24,468 nucleotides of DNA from CAZMVY01 sp964617875 (GTDB taxonomy: Bacteria; Planctomycetota; Phycisphaerae; UBA1845; PWPN01): assembly GCA_964617875.1 (NCBI GenBank), contig CAZUAI010000084.1:1-24468 (forward strand), read 5' to 3'. The stretch's first letter is position 1. The number at the start of each line of letters is the position of its first letter. The translations under genes were made by a program, and so were the position numbers. Below, one piece after another: positions 15,112 through 22,379 of the stretch. Under the pieces are notes generated by a model, which saw only the letters and a program-made list of their open reading frames with translations, made no database searches and had not been told where the DNA came from.

Positions 15112-16290
15112 ATGCGTACGCATTCGACCCGGATCGTCGGCCTTGTTTTCGCGTGCCTGGTCGTTCTCGCCGGCGGGTGTGCCGGTCCCCCGCGGGCCGG
15201 ATACCCCCGTGACGAGGCATTCATCCGGCAGGACGCGATTTTCGTCTCCGGGCAGGACGGCTACCACACCTACCGGATTCCGTCCCTGATTGTGTCCGCT
15301 CGGGGTACGGCTCTGGCGTTTTGCGAGGGGCGAAAGAACAGTTCGTCGGACACGGGCGATATCGACGTCGTGCTGAAACGCAGCGACGACGGCGGGCGAA
15401 CCTGGGGCCCCATGCGGGTCATCGCCGACGACGGGCCCAATACGTTCGGCAACCCGTGCCCCGTCGTGGACCGCGCCACCGGGACGATCTGGCTGCTGCT
15501 CACGCACAACCTTGGCCAGGACGCCGAGAGGCGAATTATCCAGCGGACATCGACCGGGACACGGACGGTGTGGCTCAGCCGCAGCACCGACGATGGCCGC
15601 ACGTGGTCGAAGCCCGCTGAGATCACCGCCCAGGTCAAGAGGCCGGAGTGGACCTGGTATGCAACCGGCCCCGGTTGCGGCATCCAGACGGCATCCGGCC
15701 GGCTCGTGATCCCCTGTGACCACGTCGTTGCCGGTGAGCCGCCGCGATCGCGATCGCACGTGATCTACAGCGATGACCACGGTACGACATGGCGGATCGG
15801 CGGCGTGCTCGGCGAGGGCCTTAACGAATGCCAGGTGGTCGAGCGGGCCGATGGCGCACTGATGCTGAACATGCGAAACAACGCCAGGGAACCCGATGCC
15901 CGCAACCGGCGCGCCGTCGCCCTCAGCCGTGACGGCGGGCAGACGTGGTCCGCCGTGCGCTACGATGCGGCGCTGGTCGAGCCGGTCTGCCAGGCGAGCC
16001 TCGTCCGCTTCACCGTCCATCCGCCGTTCGACCGCAACCGGCTGCTCTTCGCCAACCCGGCGAACGCGAAACGCGTCAACCTGATGGTCCGCGTCAGCTA
16101 CGACGAGGGCGAAACATGGCCCGCCGGCCGAAGCCTTCACCCCGGCCCGGCGGCGTACTCGGCCCTGGCGACGCTGCCCGACGTCACGATCGGCTGCCTC
16201 TACGAACGGGGCGAACGGACCCCGTACGAAACGATCACTTTTGCCCGCTTTTCGCTCGAGTGGCTGACAAGCGGCACGGACTCGCCGTGA
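15112..16290 (+). CDS. Exo-alpha-sialidase (GH33-like) lipoprotein
   Basis: Sialidases release terminal sialic acid from glycans. The 392-residue product shows the family hallmarks: TYRIPSL with the first arginine of the triad, SDTGDIDVVLKRS with the acid/base aspartate, and five Asp-boxes (RSDDGGRTW, RSTDDGRTW, YSDDHGTTW, LSRDGGQTW, VSYDEGETW) that form the six-bladed propeller. LNECQVVE supplies the glutamate, the NMRNNAR segment a further arginine, and AAYSAL the likely tyrosine nucleophile. The N-terminus MRTHST plus hydrophobic stretch ends in LAGGC, an imperfect lipobox, so a surface or periplasmic lipoprotein is likely. The start has GGAG nine bases upstream; an ATG ten codons earlier is possible but would lengthen the pre-signal region. 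A perfect hairpin follows the stop. nagB, on the other strand beyond the hairpin, suggests use of released amino sugars. Confidence 0.93.
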   Translation: MRTHSTRIVGLVFACLVVLAGGCAGPPRAGYPRDEAFIRQDAIFVSGQDGYHTYRIPSLIVSARGTALAFCEGRKNSSSDTGDIDVVLKRSDDGGRTWGPMRVIADDGPNTFGNPCPVVDRATGTIWLLLTHNLGQDAERRIIQRTSTGTRTVWLSRSTDDGRTWSKPAEITAQVKRPEWTWYATGPGCGIQTASGRLVIPCDHVVAGEPPRSRSHVIYSDDHGTTWRIGGVLGEGLNECQVVERADGALMLNMRNNAREPDARNRRAVALSRDGGQTWSAVRYDAALVEPVCQASLVRFTVHPPFDRNRLLFANPANAKRVNLMVRVSYDEGETWPAGRSLHPGPAAYSALATLPDVTIGCLYERGERTPYETITFARFSLEWLTSGTDSP

Positions 16291-16331
16291 GCCTCGCGAT
16301 TTGAGTGCTGCGGCGTCTGCCCGGGAAACGT

Positions 16332-16365
16332 CGGCGGGATGGCCGTTCGTCCGGCCATCCCGCCG
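16332..16365 (+). terminator. Perfect hairpin terminator after the sialidase gene
   Basis: CGGCGGGATGGCCG (16332-16345), a six-base loop TTCGTC, and the exact reverse complement CGGCCATCCCGCCG (16352-16365) form a 14-bp stem followed by TTTAT on the plus strand. It lies 42 bases past the sialidase stop and between two convergent genes, so it may also stop transcripts from nagB, although the T-tract is poorer in that direction. Confidence 0.8.
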
Positions 16366-16427
16366 TTTATGGCTGCCTGTGGGAATGGGCCGCCGTCCCC
16401 AGGGCGCGCCGGCCCGGAGCCTGTGCA

Positions 16428-17189
16428 TCAGCCCCTCTCGTACGTTTCCAGCTTCAACTTGCCGGCCGCCGCGCGATCGATGACGAACGTGGCGTAGCGG
16501 TGCAACTGGAGCGCACTGGCCGGGCACATCGACGTCACGGGCCCCTCGAGGGCATCCGCAACGGCCTGTGCCTTGTTCTCGCCGTTCGCAAGCAGGATCA
16601 CCTTGCGGGCGTTCATGATCGTGCCGATGCCCATCGTGATCGCGTACTTGGGCACCTCGTCGATGTTGTTGTTGAAGAAGCGGGCGTTGTCCTGCCGCGT
16701 TTTCGTGGTCAGCGTCTTGATGCGTGTCATCGAGCCGACCGAGCTGCCGGGTTCGTTGAAACCGATGTGGCCGTTGGCGCCGATGCCCAGGATCTGGATG
16801 TCGATGCCGCCGACGTCCGCGATCCTCTCCTCGTACTTCTCGCAGAACTCGTCGATCGCGTCGAAGTCGGTAATCGTTCCGTCCGGCACGTGCGTGTTCT
16901 TGATGTTGATGTTGATGTGGTTGAACAGGTTCTCGTTCATGAACCGGCGGTAGCTTTCGGGATGGTTCGCCGGCAGCCCGACATACTCATCCAGGTTGAA
17001 GCTGATGCAGGTCGAGAAATCGAGCCCCTGCTCCTTGTGCCGCCGGATGAGTTCCTTGTACAACGGGATCGGTGTGCTCCCCGTTGCGAGGCCGAGTACC
17101 GGGTTGCAGTGCTTCTTGATCTCGGCAACGACGAGGTCGGCCGCCCGCATCCCCATTTCGGCCGTATCCTTGCAGACAATTACGCGCAT
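16428..17189 (-). CDS. nagB: Glucosamine-6-phosphate deaminase
   Basis: NagB converts glucosamine 6-phosphate to fructose 6-phosphate and ammonia, the last step of N-acetylglucosamine and sialic acid breakdown. The 253-residue product matches the family over its whole length: LGLATGSTP binds phosphate, FNLDEYVGL carries the catalytic Asp67, and GIGANGHIGFNEPGS carries His141 and Glu146. The position equal to Asp141 of the E. coli enzyme is Asn139, as in the shorter Bacillus-type NagB proteins, which also lack the allosteric C-terminal extension. The start has CAGGAG eight bases upstream. It converges on the sialidase gene across a strong hairpin; no nagA or sialic acid lyase gene is visible in the window. 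Confidence 0.96.
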   Translation of the reverse strand: MRVIVCKDTAEMGMRAADLVVAEIKKHCNPVLGLATGSTPIPLYKELIRRHKEQGLDFSTCISFNLDEYVGLPANHPESYRRFMNENLFNHININIKNTHVPDGTITDFDAIDEFCEKYEERIADVGGIDIQILGIGANGHIGFNEPGSSVGSMTRIKTLTTKTRQDNARFFNNNIDEVPKYAITMGIGTIMNARKVILLANGENKAQAVADALEGPVTSMCPASALQLHRYATFVIDRAAAGKLKLETYERG

Positions 17190-17306
17190 CGAATCGACTC
17201 CTGTAACGCGACTAGAAAACTCGTCGCCCGGTCGCCTTATGTACCGGGCGAACCCGCCAGCCTAGCGACTTCCGTGCCGGCATCAAGTCACGGGCCCCCG
17301 GGCCGC

Positions 17307-17335
17307 TCAAGTTCACGGCGTCAGCTGTCCGATAA
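17307..17335 (+). promoter_or_regulatory. Possible sigma-28 (flagellar) promoter for fliM
   Basis: TCAAGTTC (17307-17314) matches 6 of 8 of the sigma-28 -35 element TAAAGTTT, and TCCGATAA (17328-17335) matches 7 of 8 of the -10 element GCCGATAA. The gap is 13 bases instead of the usual 11. It lies about 70 bases before the fliM ATG. The -10 match is striking; the spacing makes the call tentative. Confidence 0.35.
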
Positions 17336-17404
17336 ACATGAAGTGGCCGTACAGCCCCGGCGTGGACGTTCTGCCGTCGACGGCCCTGCGGCCACTGTGT
17401 TCCT

Positions 17405-18409
17405 ATGGCCGACGTACTCGACCAAGCCGAAGTAGACGCCCTGCTCGCCGCCGTGAGCGCGGGTGATGTCCAGCAGGCCGAACCCGAGATCCTGGCCAAG
17501 CCGCGCGCTCGCCCGCAGGAGGTCCGCACATACGACTTCAAGCGGCCGGAACGTGTCAGCAAGGACCAGATGCGCGCCCTCGAGGCGATCCACGAGGGTT
17601 TCGCGCGGAACTTCGGCGCGGCCCTGTCGAGCTTCCTGCGGACGATCATCGAGGTGCGCGTCGCCACCGCGGAACAGCTCACGTACAGCGAGTTCATCCA
17701 CTCGCTGCCGAACCCGACTTGTTTCAACCTGTTGTCGGCGCCTCCGCTCGAAGGCCAGATGTGCCTTGAGATCAGTCCGCTCATCATCTACCCGATCATC
17801 GATCGGCTGCTGGGCGGATCCAACGCCGACCTCTTCATCCCGCAGCGGCCGCTTACGACCATCGAATGGCGCCTCGTCAAGCAGATCACCGATCGGGCGA
17901 TGGACATCCTGAGCGAGGCGTGGTCGGGCCTGCTGGAGGTGCAGTTCGAGGTCTCCGAGACGGAATCGAACCCGCACCTGGTCCAGATCGTCGCGCCCAA
18001 CGAGGTCGTGGTGGTCATGGGGCTCGAGATCAAGATGGGCCAGCGTGCCGGAACGATGAGCCTCTGCATCCCGTTCAACGTCATCGAACCCGTCATCGGC
18101 AAGCTGGCCACCCAGACGTGGCTCGCCTACCAGCGGAAAGCGACCAACCAGGATCAGATCGCGAAGATGACCTCGCAACTCCGTACCGCGGCCGTTAACG
18201 TCCGCGCCTTTCTGGCCGAGACGCACATCACCGTCAACGAACTCATGCAGCTCCAGCCGGGGGACATCCTCAAGACGGACAAGCCGACCAAGGCGGAGAT
18301 GATCGTTCAGGTCGAGGGGAAGAACAAGTTTGCGGGCCGGCTCGGGCAGCTCAAGGGCGCGAAGGCCATCCGCATCACCCGGCTCGCCGAGCCGACCGAG
18401 CCTCTGTAG
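17405..18409 (+). CDS. fliM: Flagellar motor switch protein FliM
   Basis: FliM forms the C-ring of the flagellar motor with FliG and FliN and binds phosphorylated CheY to change rotation direction. The 334-residue product is full length: LDQAEVDALLAAV at the N-terminus is the CheY-P binding segment, YDFKRPERVSKDQMRALE starts the middle domain, and RLLGG, FIPQRPLTTIEWRLV and the C-terminal SpoA-like domain (TVNELMQLQPGDILKTDKP) follow in the usual order. The start MADVLDQAE is family-typical. No other flagellar gene is adjacent, which is unusual because fliM commonly sits with fliL and fliN. A possible sigma-28 promoter lies upstream. Its 3' end is seven bases from the end of the convergent HD-GYP gene. 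Confidence 0.95.
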   Translation: MADVLDQAEVDALLAAVSAGDVQQAEPEILAKPRARPQEVRTYDFKRPERVSKDQMRALEAIHEGFARNFGAALSSFLRTIIEVRVATAEQLTYSEFIHSLPNPTCFNLLSAPPLEGQMCLEISPLIIYPIIDRLLGGSNADLFIPQRPLTTIEWRLVKQITDRAMDILSEAWSGLLEVQFEVSETESNPHLVQIVAPNEVVVVMGLEIKMGQRAGTMSLCIPFNVIEPVIGKLATQTWLAYQRKATNQDQIAKMTSQLRTAAVNVRAFLAETHITVNELMQLQPGDILKTDKPTKAEMIVQVEGKNKFAGRLGQLKGAKAIRITRLAEPTEPL

Positions 18410-18416
18410 CAATCGT

Positions 18417-19670
18417 TCAATCGGGCCAGCGGTCGCGAATCTCGGCGAATGCCGCGGAAGAGTGCAGAAAAACGTCCACGACCTTCGGGTCGAGGTGCGT
18501 GCCCGCCGCCTCACGGATGATCTTCTCGCACAGCGATGGAGAAAAGGCGTCCTTGTACGGCCGACGGCTCGCGAGGGCATCGTAGATGTCGGCCAGGGCG
18601 ACGATTCGCGCCGCCAGCGGGATCTCCTCCCCTTTCAGGCCGCGCGGATAGCCGCTGCCGTCCCACCACTCGTGGTGGCTCGCGGCGATGTCGGCGGCCG
18701 TTTGCAGCAAAGGCGTGCTCCGGTCCTCGAGAATGCAGTGGCCGATGAGCGTGTGCTCGCGGTACTGGCCGAGTTCCTCCGGGGTCAGCGGCTTCAGGAT
18801 GCCCGCCCCCATCGGGCAGTGCTGCCGCATCACCTCCCACTCATGGCAATCCAGGCTGCCCGGCTTCCGCAGGATGCTGTCCGGGATGCCGATCTTCCCC
18901 AGATCGTGCAGCGGGCTCGTGAGGTAAATCAGTTCGGCCGTCTTGCGGTCGAGATTGAGCCCTGTCGCCAGCACGTGGCAGTACTGGCTCACCCGAATGA
19001 CGTGATGCCCCGTCTCGCTGTCGCGGTACTCGGCAGCCTTGCCCAGCCGCCAGATGATCTGCAGCCGGGTCTCGGCCAGTTCGGCGTTCGCGGCCTCCAG
19101 CGCGGCGGTTCGCTGCCGGACCTCGTCCTCGAGGTGCTCCTGGTAACGCCGGTTCTCACGAATCAGCCGCGACCGCTCGAGCGCCTTGTGGACCACGTGC
19201 TCCAGAATCGCCATATCGCTGATGGGCTTCGTGACGTAATCCCACGCGCCCAACCGCAGCGCCCGGATGGCGTCGCCCAGCACGCCCGCGCCGGATACGA
19301 CAATCACCGGCGTGTCCGGCGATTCCTTCGCGATCGCGGCCACGACATCGAGCCCGTGCGGCCCCGCCATGCGAAGGTCGGTCAGAACGACATCCGGCGG
19401 GTTGGACCGGAACCTCGCAAGCCCGTCCTCGCCGTTCTCCGCCTGGTCCACCTCAAAACCGCCGTCCTCGAAATACGCAACGATGCTCCTTCGCACCGCC
19501 CCTTCGTCTTCAATCGTGAGCAGTCGCGTTCGCCGCGGAGCCGATGTGGATGCCGTCCCTTCAAGCCCGCGCGCGTCGGGGCTGCCCTCGCCCTTTCTCG
19601 CGGACCGGACCGCAACGCCTTCGTCCGGATCCCGTGCGGGATGTCGCGCCATGCCTGACGTCGGAACCAT
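18417..19670 (-). CDS. Response regulator with HD-GYP c-di-GMP phosphodiesterase domain
   Basis: HD-GYP proteins hydrolyse the second messenger cyclic di-GMP. The product (417 residues from this start) has a loosely structured N-terminus of about 45 residues. A receiver domain follows with acidic pocket IEDE, phospho-acceptor aspartate in VVLTDLRM, VVSGAG (Ser at the usual Thr/Ser site) and Lys in YVTKPIS. A coiled-coil linker rich in Glu and Arg leads to an HD-GYP domain with ETGHHVIRVSQYC, HDLGKIGIPD, IGHCILEDR and HHEWWDGSGYPRGLKGEEIPL. All metal-binding and GYP signatures are present. The start is uncertain: a second methionine (MARHPARD) lies six codons on, and an in-frame start lies 33 codons earlier. 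The first in-window choice has GGA upstream. It converges on fliM, consistent with a link to motility control. Confidence 0.92.
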   Translation of the reverse strand: MVPTSGMARHPARDPDEGVAVRSARKGEGSPDARGLEGTASTSAPRRTRLLTIEDEGAVRRSIVAYFEDGGFEVDQAENGEDGLARFRSNPPDVVLTDLRMAGPHGLDVVAAIAKESPDTPVIVVSGAGVLGDAIRALRLGAWDYVTKPISDMAILEHVVHKALERSRLIRENRRYQEHLEDEVRQRTAALEAANAELAETRLQIIWRLGKAAEYRDSETGHHVIRVSQYCHVLATGLNLDRKTAELIYLTSPLHDLGKIGIPDSILRKPGSLDCHEWEVMRQHCPMGAGILKPLTPEELGQYREHTLIGHCILEDRSTPLLQTAADIAASHHEWWDGSGYPRGLKGEEIPLAARIVALADIYDALASRRPYKDAFSPSLCEKIIREAAGTHLDPKVVDVFLHSSAAFAEIRDRWPD

Positions 19671-19798
19671 GATTCCAGTGTATCGGCGACCCTGCCGCTG
19701 CGGTCTTGTCGGATCTGACCCCGGTTGTCGGTTCCCGTACAAACGACGGCGATTGCTGTGTCGCCGCAAAAACTAACGCTCGGACACTGAGGTCAGTC

Positions 19799-20932
19799 CT
19801 ATTCGACTCTGGCAACATTGCGGACAGGGGAGATCCGATCTGCAAATCCGCGTACCTCTTCTTCCAATGCATCAAGCATCTCCGCCTCTGTCACGGTGCG
19901 GGTCTGCCGCCCTCCCACGTAGATAACGCCGCGGCCTTTGCCCGCGAACACGGCGACGTCCGCACCCTCGGCCTCGCCGGGGCCATTGACGACGCAACCC
20001 ATCACCGCAACCTTCACGGGTGCCTTGATGCCCGCCAACCTTTCGCGGACCTGCTGTACGAGCTTGATCAGATCGATCTCGATCCGGCCGCACGTCGGAC
20101 ACGCGATCAGCTCCGGCCCGAGTCGCGGCCGCAAGCCGAGGCTGCAGAGCAGCTCCTTGCCATCCTCGACCTCGTGGATCGGGTCGGCCGCGTAGGAGAT
20201 GCGGATCGTGTCGCCGATGCCCTCGGCCAGGAGCGCGCTGAGGGCGGCGATCGAGCGGATACGGCCCGTCTCCGGCGGGCCCGCGTGCGTGACGCCGAGA
20301 TGGAGCGGGTAGTCGAACCGGGCGCTGATGGCGCGGTAGGCGTCGATCACAACCGTCGGGTCATGGCTCTTGGCGGCAAGCACAACGTCGTGGAAGCCGT
20401 TCTCCTCGAAGATGCGAAGGTATTCCTCCAGCTTGCGGACCATCAGCCCGATCAGGTGCGGCCGGTAGTCGGCGGCGAGCATGCCCTTCTCGGCCTCGCG
20501 GACCGACCTGTCCTGACGCTCGACGACGCTGCCCTCGTTCACGCCGACGCGGATGGGCACGCCGCGATCACGGCAGGCGGCGATGACGCGGTCCACCTGC
20601 CCGCGGTCCTTGATGTTGCCGGGGTTGAGGCGGATCTTGTGGACGCCCGCCTCGATGGCTTCGAGCGCCCGCTGATAATGAAAGTGGACGTCCGCGATGA
20701 TCGGTACGCTCACCTGCCGCAGGATCTCGGGCAACGCCGCCGTGTCGGCCTTGGCGGGCACCGCAACGCGAACCACATCGCAACCGGCGGCCGCCAAACG
20801 GTTGATCTGGGCAACGGTCTCGTCGATGTGGTGCGTCGGCGTGCTGGTCATCGACTGTAAGCACACCGGAGCCCCACCACCGATCGGGACACCGCCGACG
20901 CGGACTTGTTTTGTCTGCTTTCGTGGCGTCAT
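19799..20932 (-). CDS. ispG: 4-hydroxy-3-methylbut-2-en-1-yl diphosphate synthase
   Basis: IspG (GcpE) reduces methylerythritol cyclodiphosphate to HMBPP, the penultimate step of the MEP isoprenoid pathway, with a [4Fe-4S] cluster. The 377-residue product is the short bacterial form. Visible landmarks are VRVGGVPIGGGAPVCLQSMT, GCDVVRVAVP, IIADVHFHYQRAL, KIRLNPGNI, the RVGVNEGS strand, and the cluster ligands: two cysteines in CPTCGR and one in VMGCVVNGPGEA, with the glutamate of NGPGE as the usual fourth ligand. The start MTPRKQTKQV is chosen over an upstream extension of 33 residues that does not match the family and lies over a candidate -10 element TACAAT (20954-20959 on the minus strand). 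No other MEP gene is adjacent. Confidence 0.96.
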   Translation of the reverse strand: MTPRKQTKQVRVGGVPIGGGAPVCLQSMTSTPTHHIDETVAQINRLAAAGCDVVRVAVPAKADTAALPEILRQVSVPIIADVHFHYQRALEAIEAGVHKIRLNPGNIKDRGQVDRVIAACRDRGVPIRVGVNEGSVVERQDRSVREAEKGMLAADYRPHLIGLMVRKLEEYLRIFEENGFHDVVLAAKSHDPTVVIDAYRAISARFDYPLHLGVTHAGPPETGRIRSIAALSALLAEGIGDTIRISYAADPIHEVEDGKELLCSLGLRPRLGPELIACPTCGRIEIDLIKLVQQVRERLAGIKAPVKVAVMGCVVNGPGEAEGADVAVFAGKGRGVIYVGGRQTRTVTEAEMLDALEEEVRGFADRISPVRNVARVE

Positions 20933-21147
20933 GGATTGCCTGTTTCGTTCGCGATTGTATCGCGCGGGGCCTCGCAGGGCGATACCCGGCGAGGAGTCTC
21001 CGTTCGTTGTCCGTTGCCCATGATCAGTCACCCGTTGTCAGTTCGCCCGTGCCGCTTTTTGAGGCTCCGCTGCGATCCTGACGCCGCTTTGGCTTGGTTT
21101 TCCGGCGCCGTGGCCCCCTCTCCCGCGGGAGTGATGAGTGATGAGGT

Positions 21148-21175
21148 CGTCATCTCCGCGAAAGCAGGGATCCAG
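21148..21175 (+). repeat. dRS3/REP-like palindromic repeat
   Basis: The stretch starts CGTCATCTCC, has GCGAAAGC in the middle and ends AGGGATCCAG. It resembles the widespread element with core ATTCCC-GCGNNNGC-GGGAAT followed by CCAG, known as dRS3 in Neisseria and seen as REP-like copies in many other genomes. Here both arms have point changes (ATCTCC and AGGGAT), so this is probably a decayed copy. It lies between ispG and fabI. Confidence 0.5.
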
Positions 21176-21228
21176 TACAACGGTCACCCTCGCCCCGCCC
21201 TCTCCCTGGAAGGGAAAGGGGGTGGGAG

Positions 21229-22008
21229 TCACAGCCCGACGATGTTGTAGCCGGCGTCTACGTAGATGTTCTCGCCCGTCACCCCGGAGGAGAGGTCGCT
21301 CACCAGGTAGACGGCCGTGCGGCCGACCTCTTCGGTCTCGATGTTGCGGCGGAGAGGCGACTTTTTCTCAACCCAGGCGAACATATCGTCGATGCCGCCG
21401 ACGGCCATCGCGGAGAGCGTGCGGCACGGGCCGGCGGAGATCGTGTTGACGCGGATGCGGTGCTCACCGAGTTCGGCGGCCAGGTAGCGGGTCGCGCACT
21501 CGAGCGCGGCCTTCGCCACGCCCATCACGTTGTAGCCGGGGATGACCTTCTCGCTGCCGTAGTACGAAAGGGCGATGATCGAGCCGCCGTCCGGCATGAG
21601 CGGGCGGGCACGCTTCGCCATGGCGATCAGCGTGTAAGCCGAGATGTCCAGCGCCTGCGTGAAAACCGTCCGCGGGGTATCGGCGAACCGGCCGACCTGG
21701 AGGTACTCGCGGTCGGCGAAGGCCATCGAGTGGATGACGAAGTGCAGCGTGCCGAAGCGGTCCTTTGCGGCGTCGAAGAGGGCGTCGAGATCCTCGTCCC
21801 TGCCGGCGTCGCAGGGGAAGAGCCACGGGTCGCGGAGCCCGCCGGACTCGAGCGTCTTGCGGGCCCGGCGTTCCATCTTCTCGCCCGGAAGGCAGGAGAA
21901 GCCGCACGTCGCCCCGTGCTGCATCAGATGCGTCGCGATGTGCCACGCCAGGCTCCGATCGTTGGCTACGCCGAAGATCAGCCCTGTGCGCCCGTCGAGC
22001 AGTCCCAT
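21229..22008 (-). CDS. fabI: Enoyl-ACP reductase (NADH), FabI type
   Basis: FabI carries out the last reduction in each fatty acid elongation cycle. The 259-residue product is a short-chain dehydrogenase-fold protein with the FabI version of the cofactor motif, IFGVANDRSLAWHIA, the HSMAFADRE strand, and the active site SYYGSEKVIPGYNVMGVAKA in which Tyr159 and Lys166 have the seven-residue spacing of FabI and Tyr149 is the second tyrosine. VNTISAGPCRTLSA follows, the loop where triclosan-type inhibitors bind in relatives. The start MGLLDGRTG is fixed by a perfect GGAGG seven bases upstream. The open frame further upstream is GC-rich read-through. fabF is elsewhere in the window; there is no direct partner next to fabI. 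Confidence 0.96.
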   Translation of the reverse strand: MGLLDGRTGLIFGVANDRSLAWHIATHLMQHGATCGFSCLPGEKMERRARKTLESGGLRDPWLFPCDAGRDEDLDALFDAAKDRFGTLHFVIHSMAFADREYLQVGRFADTPRTVFTQALDISAYTLIAMAKRARPLMPDGGSIIALSYYGSEKVIPGYNVMGVAKAALECATRYLAAELGEHRIRVNTISAGPCRTLSAMAVGGIDDMFAWVEKKSPLRRNIETEEVGRTAVYLVSDLSSGVTGENIYVDAGYNIVGL

Positions 22009-22379
22009 GCGAATCCTCCGTTGGTGCGTCGTCGAACCGTGTCGTCGGAGGGTGTCAGGAGCCCCGTTCCGCGCCGAAGCCGGTTCCGCCGGTTGGCCCT
22101 CGTCGACGGAGGACGTTCCATCCGCTGCCCACAGAAATCCTGACGCCCGTGGCACCGGGTTCCGGACGCTTGTGGGCCCCGGCCCGCCAACGCACTGCTG
22201 CGATGCTTGGCCTGCCGGTACGGTTTGTCAAGCGCGGCGTTGCGACGCGCCATCACAGGCAATGGCGAGGGCGTTCGATGCGGAATGGGACATCAACCCA
22301 CTCATTGCCGCGCGGCCGCCGCGCCGATACGATTCGGCCTTGGCATCGAGGAGGACGGCCGACCGCCGCTTTCGGCAAC
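22009..22379. other. Divergent intergenic region, 371 bases
   Basis: This region separates fabI (minus) from the GT-C gene (plus). It contains the fabI ribosome site at its left end and the candidate promoter for the GT-C gene at 22305-22333. Open frames cross it in several phases but none has family-like sequence. A start at 22278 with GAGG seven bases upstream would add 34 charged residues to the GT-C protein. Confidence 0.55.
22305..22333 (+). promoter_or_regulatory. Candidate promoter for the GT-C gene
   Basis: TTGCCG (22305-22310) and TACGAT (22328-22333) are 17 bases apart, each 4 of 6 to sigma-70 consensus. A start near 22340 would favour the ATG at 22380 over the earlier one at 22278. 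Confidence 0.35.

Noticed and set aside
15019..16527. A 502-codon minus-strand open frame opposite the sialidase
   Set aside because: It overlaps a canonical sialidase with five Asp-boxes and has only GC-driven composition.
17321..18580. A 419-codon minus-strand open frame opposite fliM
   Set aside because: fliM on the plus strand is unmistakable; the antisense frame is a codon-bias shadow.
19740..19800. Possible terminator downstream of ispG
   Set aside because: ACTGA-GG-TCAGT forms only a five-base stem with a two-base loop, and the TTTTT run lies too far from it for a standard terminator.
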